Position numbers and translations under genes: made by a program
Source of the DNA: Methanomicrobiales archaeon
GTDB lineage: Archaea; Halobacteriota; Methanomicrobia; Methanomicrobiales; Methanospirillaceae
Length of the DNA stretch: 64,000 nucleotides
Reading direction: 5' to 3'
Assembly (NCBI GenBank): GCA_012516785.1
Contig: JAAYWH010000104.1
Location: 34,547 to 98,546 of the forward strand
Notes under the pieces: generated by a model
What the model saw: only the letters and a program-made list of their open reading frames with translations
The model's database searches: none
Told to the model about the DNA's origin: nothing
Shown: positions 46,434-55,190 of the stretch, piece by piece
How positions within the stretch are numbered: position 1 is the first letter of the stretch
How the letters are laid out: every line of letters begins with the position of its first letter

Positions 46434-47321
46434 TCAAGCAGTTGTCACAATACAGCCATCGCTGGTAACAATGACCGTGTGCTCGTGCTGGGACACGAGT
46501 GATCCGGGGACATCAGAGAGGACGGGATAGGAACGGACAATGCCCTGGCTGATCAGGCTTGCAAGCGCGATATCCTGTTTTCCATCGGTTATCCAGCGCC
46601 GTGCAAACGGCATCCCATGCCGGTTTCGTACCGATTCGAGCAATTTACGGGCGGAAGGCAGCCGTACTGGTTTAACTGCTGTCTGCTGAAAGATCTCAAT
46701 GCGATTCTTCTCGCTGACCCTGCCTGAACCTGTACTGGCGAAAGGTTCGATAGCAAACACCATCCCCTCCTCCAGCACAACCCCCCCCTGAAACGAGATG
46801 TTTGGGATGCTCGGGGGGGTATGTATCGAGTACCTGGCAAGGCCGTGACCGGTAAGATTAGAAACGGGATGATATCCCCGCACTTGGATCTCATGCTGGA
46901 TCGCCCTTCCAAGGTCCCCGGATGTAACTCCTGGTCTGACGATCTCAATTGCCTTTGTGAGTGCAGCCTTTGATGCTTCAATGAGCAGTGCATTGTCTCC
47001 AAGGTCAATTGTCACAGCGGTGTCAGCGATATATCCCTCGAGATGTACACCAAGGTCAAGCTTCACCACGTCACCTTCCAGAAATACCCTCTGCTCATCT
47101 GCAGAAGCCGTATCGTGTGCGGCATCTTCGTTAAACGAGAGATTGAGCGGGAATGCCAGCCCGCATCCCTGTTCTTCAACCATCTGCTCGATGGATTCGA
47201 CTATTTCAAGGACCCGGTTTCCAATCTCTATCAGGGAAGACCCTTTTTTCAGGATAACAGAGGCGATCTTTCCGGCTTCACTGTAACAGAAGAGAGAATC
47301 ATCGTCGGGAATCATAGTCAT
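46434..47321 (-). CDS. map: methionine aminopeptidase, type II
   Basis: This 295-residue protein removes the initiator methionine of new proteins. The metal ligands lie in VKLDLGVHLEGYIADTAVTIDLG (two Asp), GHGLARYSIH (His) and EEGMVFAIEPF (Glu). The type II insertion is present between the second and third ligand groups. It is coupled to the pepQ-like gene by a 4-bp overlap (ATGA). The start may be ATG at 47321 or 47315. Confidence 0.95.
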   Translation of the reverse strand: MTMIPDDDSLFCYSEAGKIASVILKKGSSLIEIGNRVLEIVESIEQMVEEQGCGLAFPLNLSFNEDAAHDTASADEQRVFLEGDVVKLDLGVHLEGYIADTAVTIDLGDNALLIEASKAALTKAIEIVRPGVTSGDLGRAIQHEIQVRGYHPVSNLTGHGLARYSIHTPPSIPNISFQGGVVLEEGMVFAIEPFASTGSGRVSEKNRIEIFQQTAVKPVRLPSARKLLESVRNRHGMPFARRWITDGKQDIALASLISQGIVRSYPVLSDVPGSLVSQHEHTVIVTSDGCIVTTA

Positions 47322-48445
47322 ATCACCAGCTCACACGGAAATTTCGTAATAGTACGGAACCCTGTTTGTGTTACCAGTCCAATATTTTCCAGCCGGATCC
47401 CCCCTACCTTTTCGTAATAGAGTCCCGGTTCATTTGTGACAACATTTCCCCGGATGAGCCGATCCCCCCCCGGCCCGAGAGAGGGGAGCTCGTGAACCTC
47501 AAGCCCTACCCCATGTCCGAGACTATGGATGTATCCTTCTCCTTTCGTTCCATATCCCCTGCTGGCAAAGAAATCGACCACGGCCTGATGCACCACCTCT
47601 CCTGATATCCCAGGTTTGATAATCGAGGCTGCAAGGTCCTGTGCTGTTTTTACCGCATCGAACATCTCCTTTATCTCCTGGCTGGGGTTACCCTTCACGA
47701 CCGTCCTTGTCATATCTGAGTGATATCCTGTCTGTTCGCTCCTTGGAAAAATATCGATCACGATGGGCTCATCTTCGAATAATTGCCCGGTGCCTTTGTT
47801 ATGGGGCATGGCAGTATCCTTCCCGCAGGAGAGGATGGTATCCCTGGCAATACAGCCCTCGTGTATCAACAGCGCGTGCATTTCAGATCTGATACGTTCG
47901 GAGGTTAGTGGTTTCCCTCCCAGCCAGAGCATGCCATTCCGGGATTTCGATCGACGGATCGAATCGATTGCATGCAGCATCGCTCTTTCTGCAGAGCGCT
48001 GGACTTTTTCGATTGCGATCACTTCCTTGCGGGACTTTTTCGCTCTCATCAACGACACCGTACCGGTATCCGTCATTACCCCTGTCAATGCATCCAGGTG
48101 GCGGCCGAGAGCATAGGGAAAGTCTGGAGGAATGAGAATCGCTCCCTCCACAAGGTTTGCCACCATCCTTGCCAAGGCTCTCCACCGGTCTTTCTCTTCT
48201 TCGAGTATCCGGAACAGCCCTGCGTCAGCCCGTGTCATGACTCTCGTGATCGCTTCCTGCTGGGCACGGGCATACTCCATCTGGGAAACGATGATCCACC
48301 CGCGCTCCCCGGCACTCCTGACATATATGATAGGATCGGTCGTAGTAAAACGGGTTAGGTAACGCATATCAGCATACTCAGAGGAACCTGTCATCACATA
48401 TGCTACCGCTCCGCTCTTTTGCAGTGCCCGATCGAGCGCGTCCAT
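47318..48445 (-). CDS. pepQ: Xaa-Pro dipeptidase family protein
   Basis: This 375-residue pita-bread-fold aminopeptidase is of the M24B family. The N-terminal creatinase-like domain occupies about residues 1-130. The catalytic part contains DIFPRSEQTGYHSDMTRTVVKG (metal Asp) near 235-256, HSLGHGVGLEVHELPSLG (His) near 305-322 and VVTNEPGLYYEKVGGIRLEN (Glu) near 333-352. It cleaves X-Pro dipeptides. It starts the operon with map. Confidence 0.94.
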   Translation of the reverse strand: MDALDRALQKSGAVAYVMTGSSEYADMRYLTRFTTTDPIIYVRSAGERGWIIVSQMEYARAQQEAITRVMTRADAGLFRILEEEKDRWRALARMVANLVEGAILIPPDFPYALGRHLDALTGVMTDTGTVSLMRAKKSRKEVIAIEKVQRSAERAMLHAIDSIRRSKSRNGMLWLGGKPLTSERIRSEMHALLIHEGCIARDTILSCGKDTAMPHNKGTGQLFEDEPIVIDIFPRSEQTGYHSDMTRTVVKGNPSQEIKEMFDAVKTAQDLAASIIKPGISGEVVHQAVVDFFASRGYGTKGEGYIHSLGHGVGLEVHELPSLGPGGDRLIRGNVVTNEPGLYYEKVGGIRLENIGLVTQTGFRTITKFPCELVI

Positions 48446-48504
48446 ACTGATCCATTAGTATCCCGGACCACAAGTAGTTTTATCATAGAAACCACCTATG
48501 AGTA

Positions 48505-48732
48505 ATGGACCTGGCGACGAAGGAAAAGTTCAAATGGAAATTTTACCGCCTTGCGGTACTGCTGAATATCATCATTCTGCTCGTTGCCATAGGCATACTT
48601 GCACTGTTCTGGAGTCCTGAAACATACCGGCTTCCCGTGGTTCTGCTCATCGGTCTCCTGGTTGGGGGTTTGACGTGGTATTTCTGGGGTCAATACAGGA
48701 AAACCCGGGAATGGCTGGACCATCCGGTGTAG
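48505..48732 (+). CDS. small two-helix membrane protein
   Basis: This 75-residue protein has membrane segments at about residues 15-36 and 41-60, a basic N-terminus (KEKFKWKFYR) and a polar C-terminus. It is divergent from the pepQ gene. No family is recognised. It stops 45 bp before a regulator gene and may be co-transcribed with it. Confidence 0.7.
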   Translation: MDLATKEKFKWKFYRLAVLLNIIILLVAIGILALFWSPETYRLPVVLLIGLLVGGLTWYFWGQYRKTREWLDHPV

Positions 48733-48776
48733 GGGGTCCATCCTGGAACAAACGGTCCTGCAATGGTGAGGGTATA

Positions 48777-49064
48777 ATGATCGAAAAAGTGAAGAGTGAA
48801 ATTGAGCTGATGCAACGGCATATCCAAGTTTTGCGGACCGTTGTCGATCATGAACCGATTGGTATCATGAAGCTCTCCGAGATCCTTGATCTGCCGTTTC
48901 ACCGGATTCGGTACTCGCTTCGGGTGCTGGAGCAGATGGGGTATATACGGGCTTCACCTTCCGGCGCTATGGCAACTGACCTTGCAGCGGATCTCCTTGA
49001 ACACCTCGATGATGAGATTGATGAAATGGTGAGACTTCTCGAGGGAATGAAAAAAGCACACTAG
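48777..49064 (+). CDS. winged-helix transcriptional regulator
   Basis: This 95-residue protein has a helix-turn-helix in MKLSEILDLPFHRIRYSLRVLEQMGYIRAS (about residues 31-60), followed by a helical C-terminus that may pair two subunits. The ATG at 48777 has a GGTGAGGGT site upstream; the longer frame starting at 48675 overlaps the previous gene and lacks support. It is a candidate local regulator; its target is unknown. Confidence 0.75.
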   Translation: MIEKVKSEIELMQRHIQVLRTVVDHEPIGIMKLSEILDLPFHRIRYSLRVLEQMGYIRASPSGAMATDLAADLLEHLDDEIDEMVRLLEGMKKAH

Positions 49065-49134
49065 TTGCGTTGTAATGGATATAACGCTACTTTTAAAAGT
49101 ATTTAGAAAGAATGTATTAGGGCACAGCATTTGT

Positions 49135-49207
49135 GCCGCCATAACTCAGTTGGTAGAGTGGCTGGCTGTTAACCAGCATGTCACAGGTTCGAGTCCTGTT
49201 GGCGGCG
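49135..49207 (+). tRNA. tRNA-Asn (GTT)
   Basis: Acceptor GCCGCCA pairs with TGGCGGC. Anticodon stem GCTGG/CCAGC holds loop CTGTTAA (anticodon GTT), and the T-arm is ACAGG TTCGAGT CCTGT. A palindromic TATA-like ACTTTTAAAAGT is at 49089-49100, about 35 bp upstream. No CCA encoded. Confidence 0.96.
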
Positions 49208-49216
49208 CTTCAATCC

Positions 49217-49291
49217 GGGCCCGTAGCTTAGTCCGGTAAGAGCGCCCGGCTCATAACCGGGCGGTCATGCGTTCAAATCGCATCGGGCCCA
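49217..49291 (+). tRNA. tRNA with CAT anticodon (elongator Met or Ile2)
   Basis: Acceptor GGGCCCG pairs with CGGGCCC and the anticodon loop CTCATAA gives CAT. The T-arm is TGCG TTCAAAT CGCA. The acceptor is not the AGC-type of archaeal initiator tRNA. It could be elongator tRNA-Met or the Ile2 tRNA whose C34 becomes agmatidine. The sequence alone does not decide. It lies 9 bp after tRNA-Asn. Confidence 0.93.
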
Positions 49292-49396
49292 TTATTTTCT
49301 GGCATGGTGTTCCACTACCAAGAGAGATGAAGTGACCTTTCTCACTCCCTGAAATGAACACAACACTCACCAGGGATAAAGCGACATACTCTGGGA

Positions 49397-50482
49397 ATGG
49401 GGCGTTATGGAGATCCTCAAGGGATATCTTTGCCGAAAGCAGATGATCCCCTTATGAAATGCCCTGTCTGTGGTGACGAGTGTATCAGGGAGGCAGGTGA
49501 GATCATCGACATGATCCCTGCGGTATTCGCGCGGTGTAAAGACTGCCGGGTGAAACTGCTTGACAAGAGGCTCCCCCCTCCAAGGGAGGGATATCAGGAG
49601 GTATGCGCCTGTGGAAAGCGTTTTCTCGATGATGTATTCTGGCACCTGTATTCACTCTTCCGAAGGGAAGGGATATTCACCGGAAAAGAATCCCTCCGCG
49701 ATGTAGGATCCCCCCTTCTCCACCCCGGATACCCGATAGCAAGCCCCCCGTTTTTACCAGGACGTTCTCTTGTTCTCCTCTCGCCCTACCCTGATAAGGC
49801 AGTTGCACGGATGATAATTGATGAGATTCCGGAGATTCGCGGGGTGGTCAAATCCGGGAAATTTGTCCCCGGTATTACTGATACCTCCCTCAGAAAAAAT
49901 CCCCGCACGTATGAACTTCTTGCCGGGTGTGACGTGAGGGCAAATGTGTTTCCGACAAAGGCAGGGCCTGTTGTTATCTTCCAGCAACATTCTCTCATCC
50001 ACGTTGAGTTCCCCCGAGCGCATAATCCCAAAATATGTTCAGTTGAGGATCGGATAACGAAGCTGAAGCCAGAATGGTTTGTTGATGCATGCTGTGGAGC
50101 AGGAACGCTCGGTTTAACTGGTGCAAGGTGGGGAATACCTCATGTCCTCCTGAATGATACCTGGTATGCTGCTGCGTTCTGGTCTGCCTGTAATACGTGG
50201 GTGAACAGAAAATTCTTCAGGATCGATGATGTCACCATTCATGCTGATTATGCGGATATGTCAAAACACCCGGTCGGACGAAAACCGGTTTTGATCGCTG
50301 AGACTGAAGGGGCGCAACACATACAGATATTCCAGGCGGATCTCCAATCCCTTCATCAGGTCCTTCCAAAAGAACCGGTGCTTGCCGTGATTGATCTTTT
50401 TGACAAATCGGACCGAGCTGCTTTGGGGCGGATTATCAGGGACTGGACGAGACACGTAAACGGCGAGGCCTTTATCCCCTGA
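49397..50482 (+). CDS. conserved archaeal protein with zinc motif and methyltransferase-like fold
   Basis: This protein of about 361 residues has an N-terminal zinc-ribbon-like part, CPVCGDECIREAG and CKDCRVKL, plus CACGKRFLDD near residue 70. The second half has a SAM-binding-like loop, VDACCGAGTLGLTGARWGIP near 230-250, and a Rossmann-type layout. The start may be ATG 49397 or ATG 49454 (directly before the zinc part). It stops just before the SRP RNA. An RNA or protein methyltransferase role is plausible but not proven. Confidence 0.7.
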   Translation: MGRYGDPQGISLPKADDPLMKCPVCGDECIREAGEIIDMIPAVFARCKDCRVKLLDKRLPPPREGYQEVCACGKRFLDDVFWHLYSLFRREGIFTGKESLRDVGSPLLHPGYPIASPPFLPGRSLVLLSPYPDKAVARMIIDEIPEIRGVVKSGKFVPGITDTSLRKNPRTYELLAGCDVRANVFPTKAGPVVIFQQHSLIHVEFPRAHNPKICSVEDRITKLKPEWFVDACCGAGTLGLTGARWGIPHVLLNDTWYAAAFWSACNTWVNRKFFRIDDVTIHADYADMSKHPVGRKPVLIAETEGAQHIQIFQADLQSLHQVLPKEPVLAVIDLFDKSDRAALGRIIRDWTRHVNGEAFIP

Positions 50483-50496
50483 TATTCAGATACTAC

Positions 50497-50780
50497 ATAC
50501 GGGGACTAGTCCGGGTGGTTCGGCGTCACCTGTCACCTGAAACCGTCGGTATGCAGGGGGCGAAGTTTGAGGAAGGCCGAGGCGGGCTTCGGGAGTTCTG
50601 AGACTCCTGACGTTGAAACCTCGTCCCATGAGGTCGGTGGACAGGGATCAAGGCTCCGGAGGGAGCGGCGACCTGCTGCTGCGGAGAACGGTCCAGGCCC
50701 GGAAGGGAGCAGACTTACCGTAGACATCCGGCGCCCATGGGGTTGCGGGGCGGAGGAGGGGGTCTTAAACGAACGCTGAC
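50497..50780 (+). ncRNA. ffs: signal recognition particle 7S RNA
   Basis: This is the archaeal SRP RNA. The helix 8 region GGCCCGGAAGGGAGCAG at about 50696-50712, with the GGAA tetraloop and the asymmetric GGGAGCAG side, is diagnostic for the SRP54 site. A helix 6 GGAG-type loop is near 50656-50666. GC content is high across the block, and it lacks a coding frame with homology. The ends are approximate: a TATA-like CCTTTATCC at 50467-50475 suggests a start near 50497, and the 3' end is near the TCTTAAACG at 50764-50772. Confidence 0.9.
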
Positions 50781-50824
50781 ACGTGCGGTCAACCAAAAAC
50801 GTGTCCCCACTGTTTGTTATTATC

Positions 50825-51781
50825 ATGGCAAAAGTCACCATTATCGGGGCAACAGGAAATGTAGGAACGTTCGCCGCGCATACCATAGCTGAGATACCAT
50901 ATGTGAGTGAGATCCTTCTTGTTGGTCGAAACGGGAGAGAAAATCTGCTCTGTGGTATAGCACAGGATATGAAAGACGCCTTTGCCGCCTGTGGGAATTA
51001 TACCGAATTAAACTGGACAACGGATATATCTGACACCGCCGGTTCGGATATTGTGATATGTGCCGCAGGAGCTGCCAGGCAGGCCGGGCAGGATCGTCTT
51101 GATCTGGCCCTTGGGAATGCCCGGATTGTTGCTTCCACTTCACGCCTTATCAGTGAGCATGCTCCCGAAACAACACTTCTCATGGTCACAAATCCGGTCG
51201 ATGTGATGACGTCCGTTGCACTCCGATATTCAGGTCTGGAGCCATCCCGTGTTTTCGGTCTCGGTACGCATCTCGATTCCATGAGGCTCAAATCGCTCAT
51301 TGCATCATTTTTTAAAGTTCACGTCAGCGAGGTACATACCCGGATAATCGGAGAACATGGCGAGAGCATGGTCCCCCTGTGGTCAGCTACCACTATCGGA
51401 GGCATACAGATCAGCAACCTGCCGGCATTCTCCGGGCTCCCGGTCGCCGAAATGGTCGCGACGGTGAAGACGAGTGGTGAAGCCATCATCAGGAATAAAG
51501 GTTCAACCGTTTTCGGCCCTGGAGAGGCAATTGCTACTCTCGTGCAGACTGTGCTCGGAAATGAGAACAGGATCCTGACCGTTTCAGCGTATGTGAAGAG
51601 CGAAGTTCACGACATAGGGGATGTATGTATTGGAGTTCCGGCCCGGATAAACCGCGAGGGGGTGTTCCCGATCACAATCAAGATTGACCAGAACGAAATT
51701 GTGCAGTTCCAGAACTCTGTGGAAAAGATTCGGGGAATAACCAGTGAATTGATGAGACTTCTTGAAAAAGAAGAGTTGTAA
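50825..51781 (+). CDS. mdh: malate dehydrogenase (LDH/MDH superfamily)
   Basis: This 318-residue enzyme has the NAD(P)-binding loop TIIGATGNVGTFAAH near residues 5-19 and the catalytic IIGEHGESMVPLWSAT with His near residue 180. The substrate loop reads GAARQAGQDRLDL with Arg at the discriminating position, fitting malate more than lactate. It interconverts malate and oxaloacetate in the reductive branch of the incomplete citric acid cycle. The ATG at 50825 is used instead of an upstream codon inside the SRP RNA region. Confidence 0.94.
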   Translation: MAKVTIIGATGNVGTFAAHTIAEIPYVSEILLVGRNGRENLLCGIAQDMKDAFAACGNYTELNWTTDISDTAGSDIVICAAGAARQAGQDRLDLALGNARIVASTSRLISEHAPETTLLMVTNPVDVMTSVALRYSGLEPSRVFGLGTHLDSMRLKSLIASFFKVHVSEVHTRIIGEHGESMVPLWSATTIGGIQISNLPAFSGLPVAEMVATVKTSGEAIIRNKGSTVFGPGEAIATLVQTVLGNENRILTVSAYVKSEVHDIGDVCIGVPARINREGVFPITIKIDQNEIVQFQNSVEKIRGITSELMRLLEKEEL

Positions 51782-51801
51782 CGTCTTATCAACAGGGATA
51801 C

Positions 51802-51824
51802 CACTTACCCCAATCAGGTAAGTG
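51802..51824. terminator. hairpin between convergent mdh and aEF1B genes
   Basis: CACTTACC at 51802-51809 pairs with GGTAAGTG at 51817-51824, with a 7-base loop that includes the aEF1B stop codon. The 8-bp perfect stem is likely a shared, two-way transcription end for these convergent genes. Confidence 0.55.
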
Positions 51825-52071
51825 TCAGTTCGATGATCTCTGCCCTCTCGACTCCCTCAATTGCGTTGATATCTGATTCTACGGTATCGCTCTCACCTGC
51901 ATCATCACCAACAACAACGGCAATTTTCAGTGCTTTTAATCCAAATCCAATGGGTTCTTCTCGTATATCCTGAAGACCCGGCACTTTCGCTCTTATCTTC
52001 TCTGCGAGAAGATCGAGATCAACATCAGGGGATTCCGGCATGACGCGGAGAATGAGTGCTACGTTCCCCAT
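51814..52071 (-). CDS. ef1b: translation elongation factor aEF1B (EF-1 beta)
   Basis: This 85-residue GDP/GTP exchange factor for EF-1 alpha starts GNVALILRVMPESPDVDL and includes EEPIGFGLKALKIAVVVGDDAG, both typical of archaeal aEF1B. It lies 3 bp after the zinc-finger gene and is translated from the same transcript as that gene and mfnE. Confidence 0.95.
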   Translation of the reverse strand: MGNVALILRVMPESPDVDLDLLAEKIRAKVPGLQDIREEPIGFGLKALKIAVVVGDDAGESDTVESDINAIEGVERAEIIELTLT

Positions 52072-52074
52072 CGT

Positions 52075-52233
52075 TTACGGCCCCCCGAATCCACATTTCG
52101 GGCAGCGATAGGGAATGCTCTGTTCCCTGCATCGCACACAGCGCCTTATTTCATACCCGCATTTCGGGCACCCGAATTCAGCCGCACCCTCTTCTGCAAG
52201 AGGGGCATTGCATGAAGTACATTTCCGGATCAT
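52075..52233 (-). CDS. small zinc-finger protein (HVO_2753-type, DUF1610-like)
   Basis: This 52-residue protein holds four CxxC-type pairs: CTSC, CPKCGYEI, CVRC and CPKCGFGGP, forming two treble-clef-like zinc fingers. Almost the same size and pattern is known from archaeal HVO_2753-family proteins, which are conserved across Euryarchaeota and next to aEF1B. It starts with ATG at 52233. The gene is too short for many gene finders but clearly real. Confidence 0.9.
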   Translation of the reverse strand: MIRKCTSCNAPLAEEGAAEFGCPKCGYEIRRCVRCREQSIPYRCPKCGFGGP

Positions 52234-52283
52234 GTATTGGTTCACTCCTGATTATCAGTCCTATATTATCTTCCCTGAAGGTT

Positions 52284-52868
52284 TTAAAATCCAATGGTTG
52301 TACACAGGACCTTGCGGCCATCCAGGAGATTTCCGAGGCGCCGGGGTTTGCGCCCGTTCACTACAATGGTCTTTACCCTGGAAGCAATTACGTAGCGCAG
52401 GAAGCAGGGATCCACATCTTCTGTCGGGACTTCTTGCGTAATGAGATTCTGGTGGATTCCCCCTGATCGGATTCCATCGACTGACTTGAGCAGTATCAGG
52501 GGAAGAGAAAGACTGGATGCTATCCATGCCGATATGGTGTCAGAAGTGACGTCCCACGAGTGAGGGAGAGGATCGGTGGTTCGGAGGAGGGTATAGGGTA
52601 GGAGCACTTCCACCCTGCGGGGAACCCTGAGGGAAGTGACCGTGCTCACCTCCCTCGAGGCGATAAACCAGCCCATCTGTTCCATTGCAGCAATGGCCAT
52701 CCAGTGGGCTGCATCACCTGAAATTCCTGTTTCCCGTACCTGCCTGGCAAAACGTCCTCCTCCTGGTACGATCAGAACAGCCAGATGACGCTTTTTGAAC
52801 AAGCCTATGAGAGGATCCACGGCATCCATGAGACTTCCACCAATCTTCACCACAATGGGACCATTCAT
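52284..52868 (-). CDS. mfnE: amino-acid-kinase-family protein, probable MfnE (methanofuran synthesis)
   Basis: This 194-residue protein is of the archaeal aspartokinase-related group (COG2054). The phosphate-binding pieces are VVKIGGSL near residues 6-13, VPGGGRFARQVRE near 34-46, and LKSVDGIRSGG near 128-138. In Methanocaldococcus the member of this group is MfnE, which phosphorylates the furan phosphate in methanofuran synthesis. The mfnE assignment is by family. It is first in an operon with the zinc finger and aEF1B. Confidence 0.8.
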   Translation of the reverse strand: MNGPIVVKIGGSLMDAVDPLIGLFKKRHLAVLIVPGGGRFARQVRETGISGDAAHWMAIAAMEQMGWFIASREVSTVTSLRVPRRVEVLLPYTLLRTTDPLPHSWDVTSDTISAWIASSLSLPLILLKSVDGIRSGGIHQNLITQEVPTEDVDPCFLRYVIASRVKTIVVNGRKPRRLGNLLDGRKVLCTTIGF

Positions 52869-52923
52869 GAAAAGAGGATAAATTTCACCAGATTAATAAT
52901 TTAAGGCTTCAAACACCAATGCT

Positions 52924-54594
52924 ATGCGCGGGCCGTTGTTTTTTTTCTTCCTGTTCACCCTGTGCATTCCTGTGCATGCCTTAGAAATCGTGGAATTCTG
53001 CCCTGATCCGTATCTCGATGGCGATCCGGATGAATACATTATCCTTTCCGGTACAGGGAGCCTTGACGGGATCGTGGTATCAGATGGAGAAGGCGGATTC
53101 CGGTTTCCGGATGGTTCCATGATAGAAGGAGAGATCACGATCGCCCGCAACAGCCGCGCGTATCAGGTGACCCATGGGTGTGATCCGGATTATGAATGGT
53201 ATGATTATTCTGCCAGTGTGCCTGATGTAGTCCGCAGCGGTACGTTCCAGCTGGCTAATACCGGCGACCAGCTCCAGTTGTATGAAAGGGGAGATCTTGT
53301 TCAGGAAGTCACCTGGCCGGGGGACCTGTCGACACGCCAGGGCCAGGTGCATTATTCCGATGATGATTTCTGGGACCAGCGGATCCTCCTGCTTGGCCAG
53401 TCCCGTTTCACAAGTCAGGACTTCGTCTCGGTGGATGGTATTGCATTTGCTGCACCCGACTGTTCCCTCACTGTATACGAAGAAACAGTCCGATCTGCCA
53501 GGGAGGAGATTCTGGCTAATGTCTACGAACTTTCCAGTCCTGTCATGGCCCAGTGTCTGATTGATGCAGGCAGGAGGGGTGTTGCGGTTACTGTTCTCCT
53601 CGAGGGGGGACCTGTCGGAGGAATCAGTGATGAAGAGAAATGGGCGGTTGAAGAACTGAGCAAAGCAAATATCCCGGTACTGCTGATGACATCGGCAGAT
53701 ACTATTCATTCGCCCTACCGGTTTGACCATGCAAAGTACCTGATCATTGACCACAGCCGGGTACTGGTGACAAGTGAGAACTTCAAATCCAATGGTTTTC
53801 CAGAAAGCGGACTCTCTGGAAACCGTGGATGGGGCATCGTGCTTGAGGATGAAGGAGTCGCCCAGTACTTCCTGAGTATCTATTCTCATGATACTTCGGG
53901 AGGCTGGTGTATCCCTGCTGCATTCAGCAGCGGTGAAGCAGAGTTTCCCACATTAGCCAAATATAAGACCGAGTTCTCACCGTTCAGGTTCGAAGATGCA
54001 AGGGTTATTCCCGTGGTGTCCCCGGACACAAGTTACCTCATCAGAGACCTGATCACCGGGGCAAAGGTATCCCTTGACATTGAACAGGCATATATCACGA
54101 ATCAGACCAATGGTATGATCAATCCTTTCCTCGATGAAGCAATCCGTGCGGCACGCAGGGGAGTGCAGGTTCGGATCCTTCTGGATTCATATCATTACAA
54201 TACTGAGGGGCCGGCTGACAACGATGAAATGGTCCGTTTCATCAACAGCATCGGAGAAGAGGAGAACATACCCCTGGAAGCGCGCCTTGCGGATTTGGAG
54301 GCAAATAATATTGAAAAGATCCATAACAAAGGGGTAATTGTTGATGGAACGAGGGTATTGGTCAGCAGCATCAACTGGAATGACAACTCACCCGGTTTCA
54401 ATCGGGAAATAGGAGTGATAATTGAACATGCAGGAGTTGGGGATTATTTTACCCGGGTCTTTGAGGATGACTGGATGGCATCAGCATCATACACAGGAAA
54501 AAAAGGACCTGACTGGATCAAGATATGGATTGCTCTCGCCGTTCTCTTTACCCTCGCGGGCTTGGCATATATCAAGAAGAAGACCGTGTTTTAG
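52924..54594 (+). CDS. secreted, membrane-anchored phospholipase-D-like protein
   Basis: This 556-residue protein starts with a signal peptide (residues 1-19, ending VHA). Next comes a beta-rich region (about 20-150) resembling a lamin-tail domain: ILSGTGSLDGIVVSDGEGG and SGTFQLANTGDQLQLY. Two PLD HKD motifs follow: HAKYLIID near 277 and HNKGVIVDG near 472, the second with SSINW after it. A C-terminal membrane helix is at about 533-551. It should hydrolyse phosphodiester bonds outside the cell. It has no neighbours in the same direction. Substrate (phospholipid or DNA) is unknown. Confidence 0.85.
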   Translation: MRGPLFFFFLFTLCIPVHALEIVEFCPDPYLDGDPDEYIILSGTGSLDGIVVSDGEGGFRFPDGSMIEGEITIARNSRAYQVTHGCDPDYEWYDYSASVPDVVRSGTFQLANTGDQLQLYERGDLVQEVTWPGDLSTRQGQVHYSDDDFWDQRILLLGQSRFTSQDFVSVDGIAFAAPDCSLTVYEETVRSAREEILANVYELSSPVMAQCLIDAGRRGVAVTVLLEGGPVGGISDEEKWAVEELSKANIPVLLMTSADTIHSPYRFDHAKYLIIDHSRVLVTSENFKSNGFPESGLSGNRGWGIVLEDEGVAQYFLSIYSHDTSGGWCIPAAFSSGEAEFPTLAKYKTEFSPFRFEDARVIPVVSPDTSYLIRDLITGAKVSLDIEQAYITNQTNGMINPFLDEAIRAARRGVQVRILLDSYHYNTEGPADNDEMVRFINSIGEEENIPLEARLADLEANNIEKIHNKGVIVDGTRVLVSSINWNDNSPGFNREIGVIIEHAGVGDYFTRVFEDDWMASASYTGKKGPDWIKIWIALAVLFTLAGLAYIKKKTVF

Positions 54595-54650
54595 CTCAAA
54601 GGCGACACAGACTGAGAACAGCTTTAGACTTTTTGGAGGCTCCACGTGAA

Positions 54651-54956
54651 TTATCGTTTCATCGCACACCGGCATATGTCACAGAGTGTGATCCCGGTGT
54701 CTGAGCTGGTTACGGACAGGGCCCATTGATCTATAAGCGAGTCGAGTTCATGTGAGATCTCAACACCTGAATCTCCTCTCTTTCTGCTCATATACTGTGA
54801 CACTGCCGCACGGCTGACACCAAGCATTTTTGCAGCATCGCTCTGCGTGATCCCCTCTCTTTGCACGAGCCGTGTTACCATCTCAGCCCTCATGGCAGGA
54901 AGGTACTTTCGTACCATTATATCACAGACAATGATATCACAGCCGGCATTCTTCAT
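54651..54956 (-). CDS. XRE-type transcriptional regulator with terminal cysteines
   Basis: This 101-residue protein has a helix-turn-helix near residues 36-58, ITQSDAAKMLGVSRAAVSQYM, typical of COG2522 archaeal regulators. Cys residues lie at positions 6 and 11 and in the C-terminal CDICRC, which may bind a metal or Fe-S cluster. Its ATG overlaps the stop of the winged-helix gene (ATGA), so the two proteins come from the same mRNA. The targets are unknown. Confidence 0.8.
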   Translation of the reverse strand: MKNAGCDIIVCDIMVRKYLPAMRAEMVTRLVQREGITQSDAAKMLGVSRAAVSQYMSRKRGDSGVEISHELDSLIDQWALSVTSSDTGITLCDICRCAMKR

Positions 54957-55183
54957 GCAGGCACCTGTTGCGGCTCGCGATTCTGATAGATAATCTGGCG
55001 GGCATCGCGGAAATTGAACTTTTCGATGATCAACTGATTCTCCTTCAACTTCTTCAGGGCATAACGCACGGTCCTGGGCGCAAGTTTGCTCTTCCTGACA
55101 ATTTCCTTATGGGTCATCGCGCCACCTTCATCGAGGAGATGCAGGACAGCCCGGGATGAGGGGGGAAGGTTTACCTGTGGCAT
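54953..55183 (-). CDS. MarR-like winged-helix regulator
   Basis: This 76-residue protein has the winged-helix core SRAVLHLLDEGGAMTHKEIV, then RTVRYALKKLKENQLI, with a short tail. It is first in a two-gene operon with the XRE-type regulator. A perfect palindrome lies 8 bp upstream of its ATG, making autoregulation likely. Confidence 0.85.
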   Translation of the reverse strand: MPQVNLPPSSRAVLHLLDEGGAMTHKEIVRKSKLAPRTVRYALKKLKENQLIIEKFNFRDARQIIYQNREPQQVPA

Positions 55184-55190
55184 GGATAAG

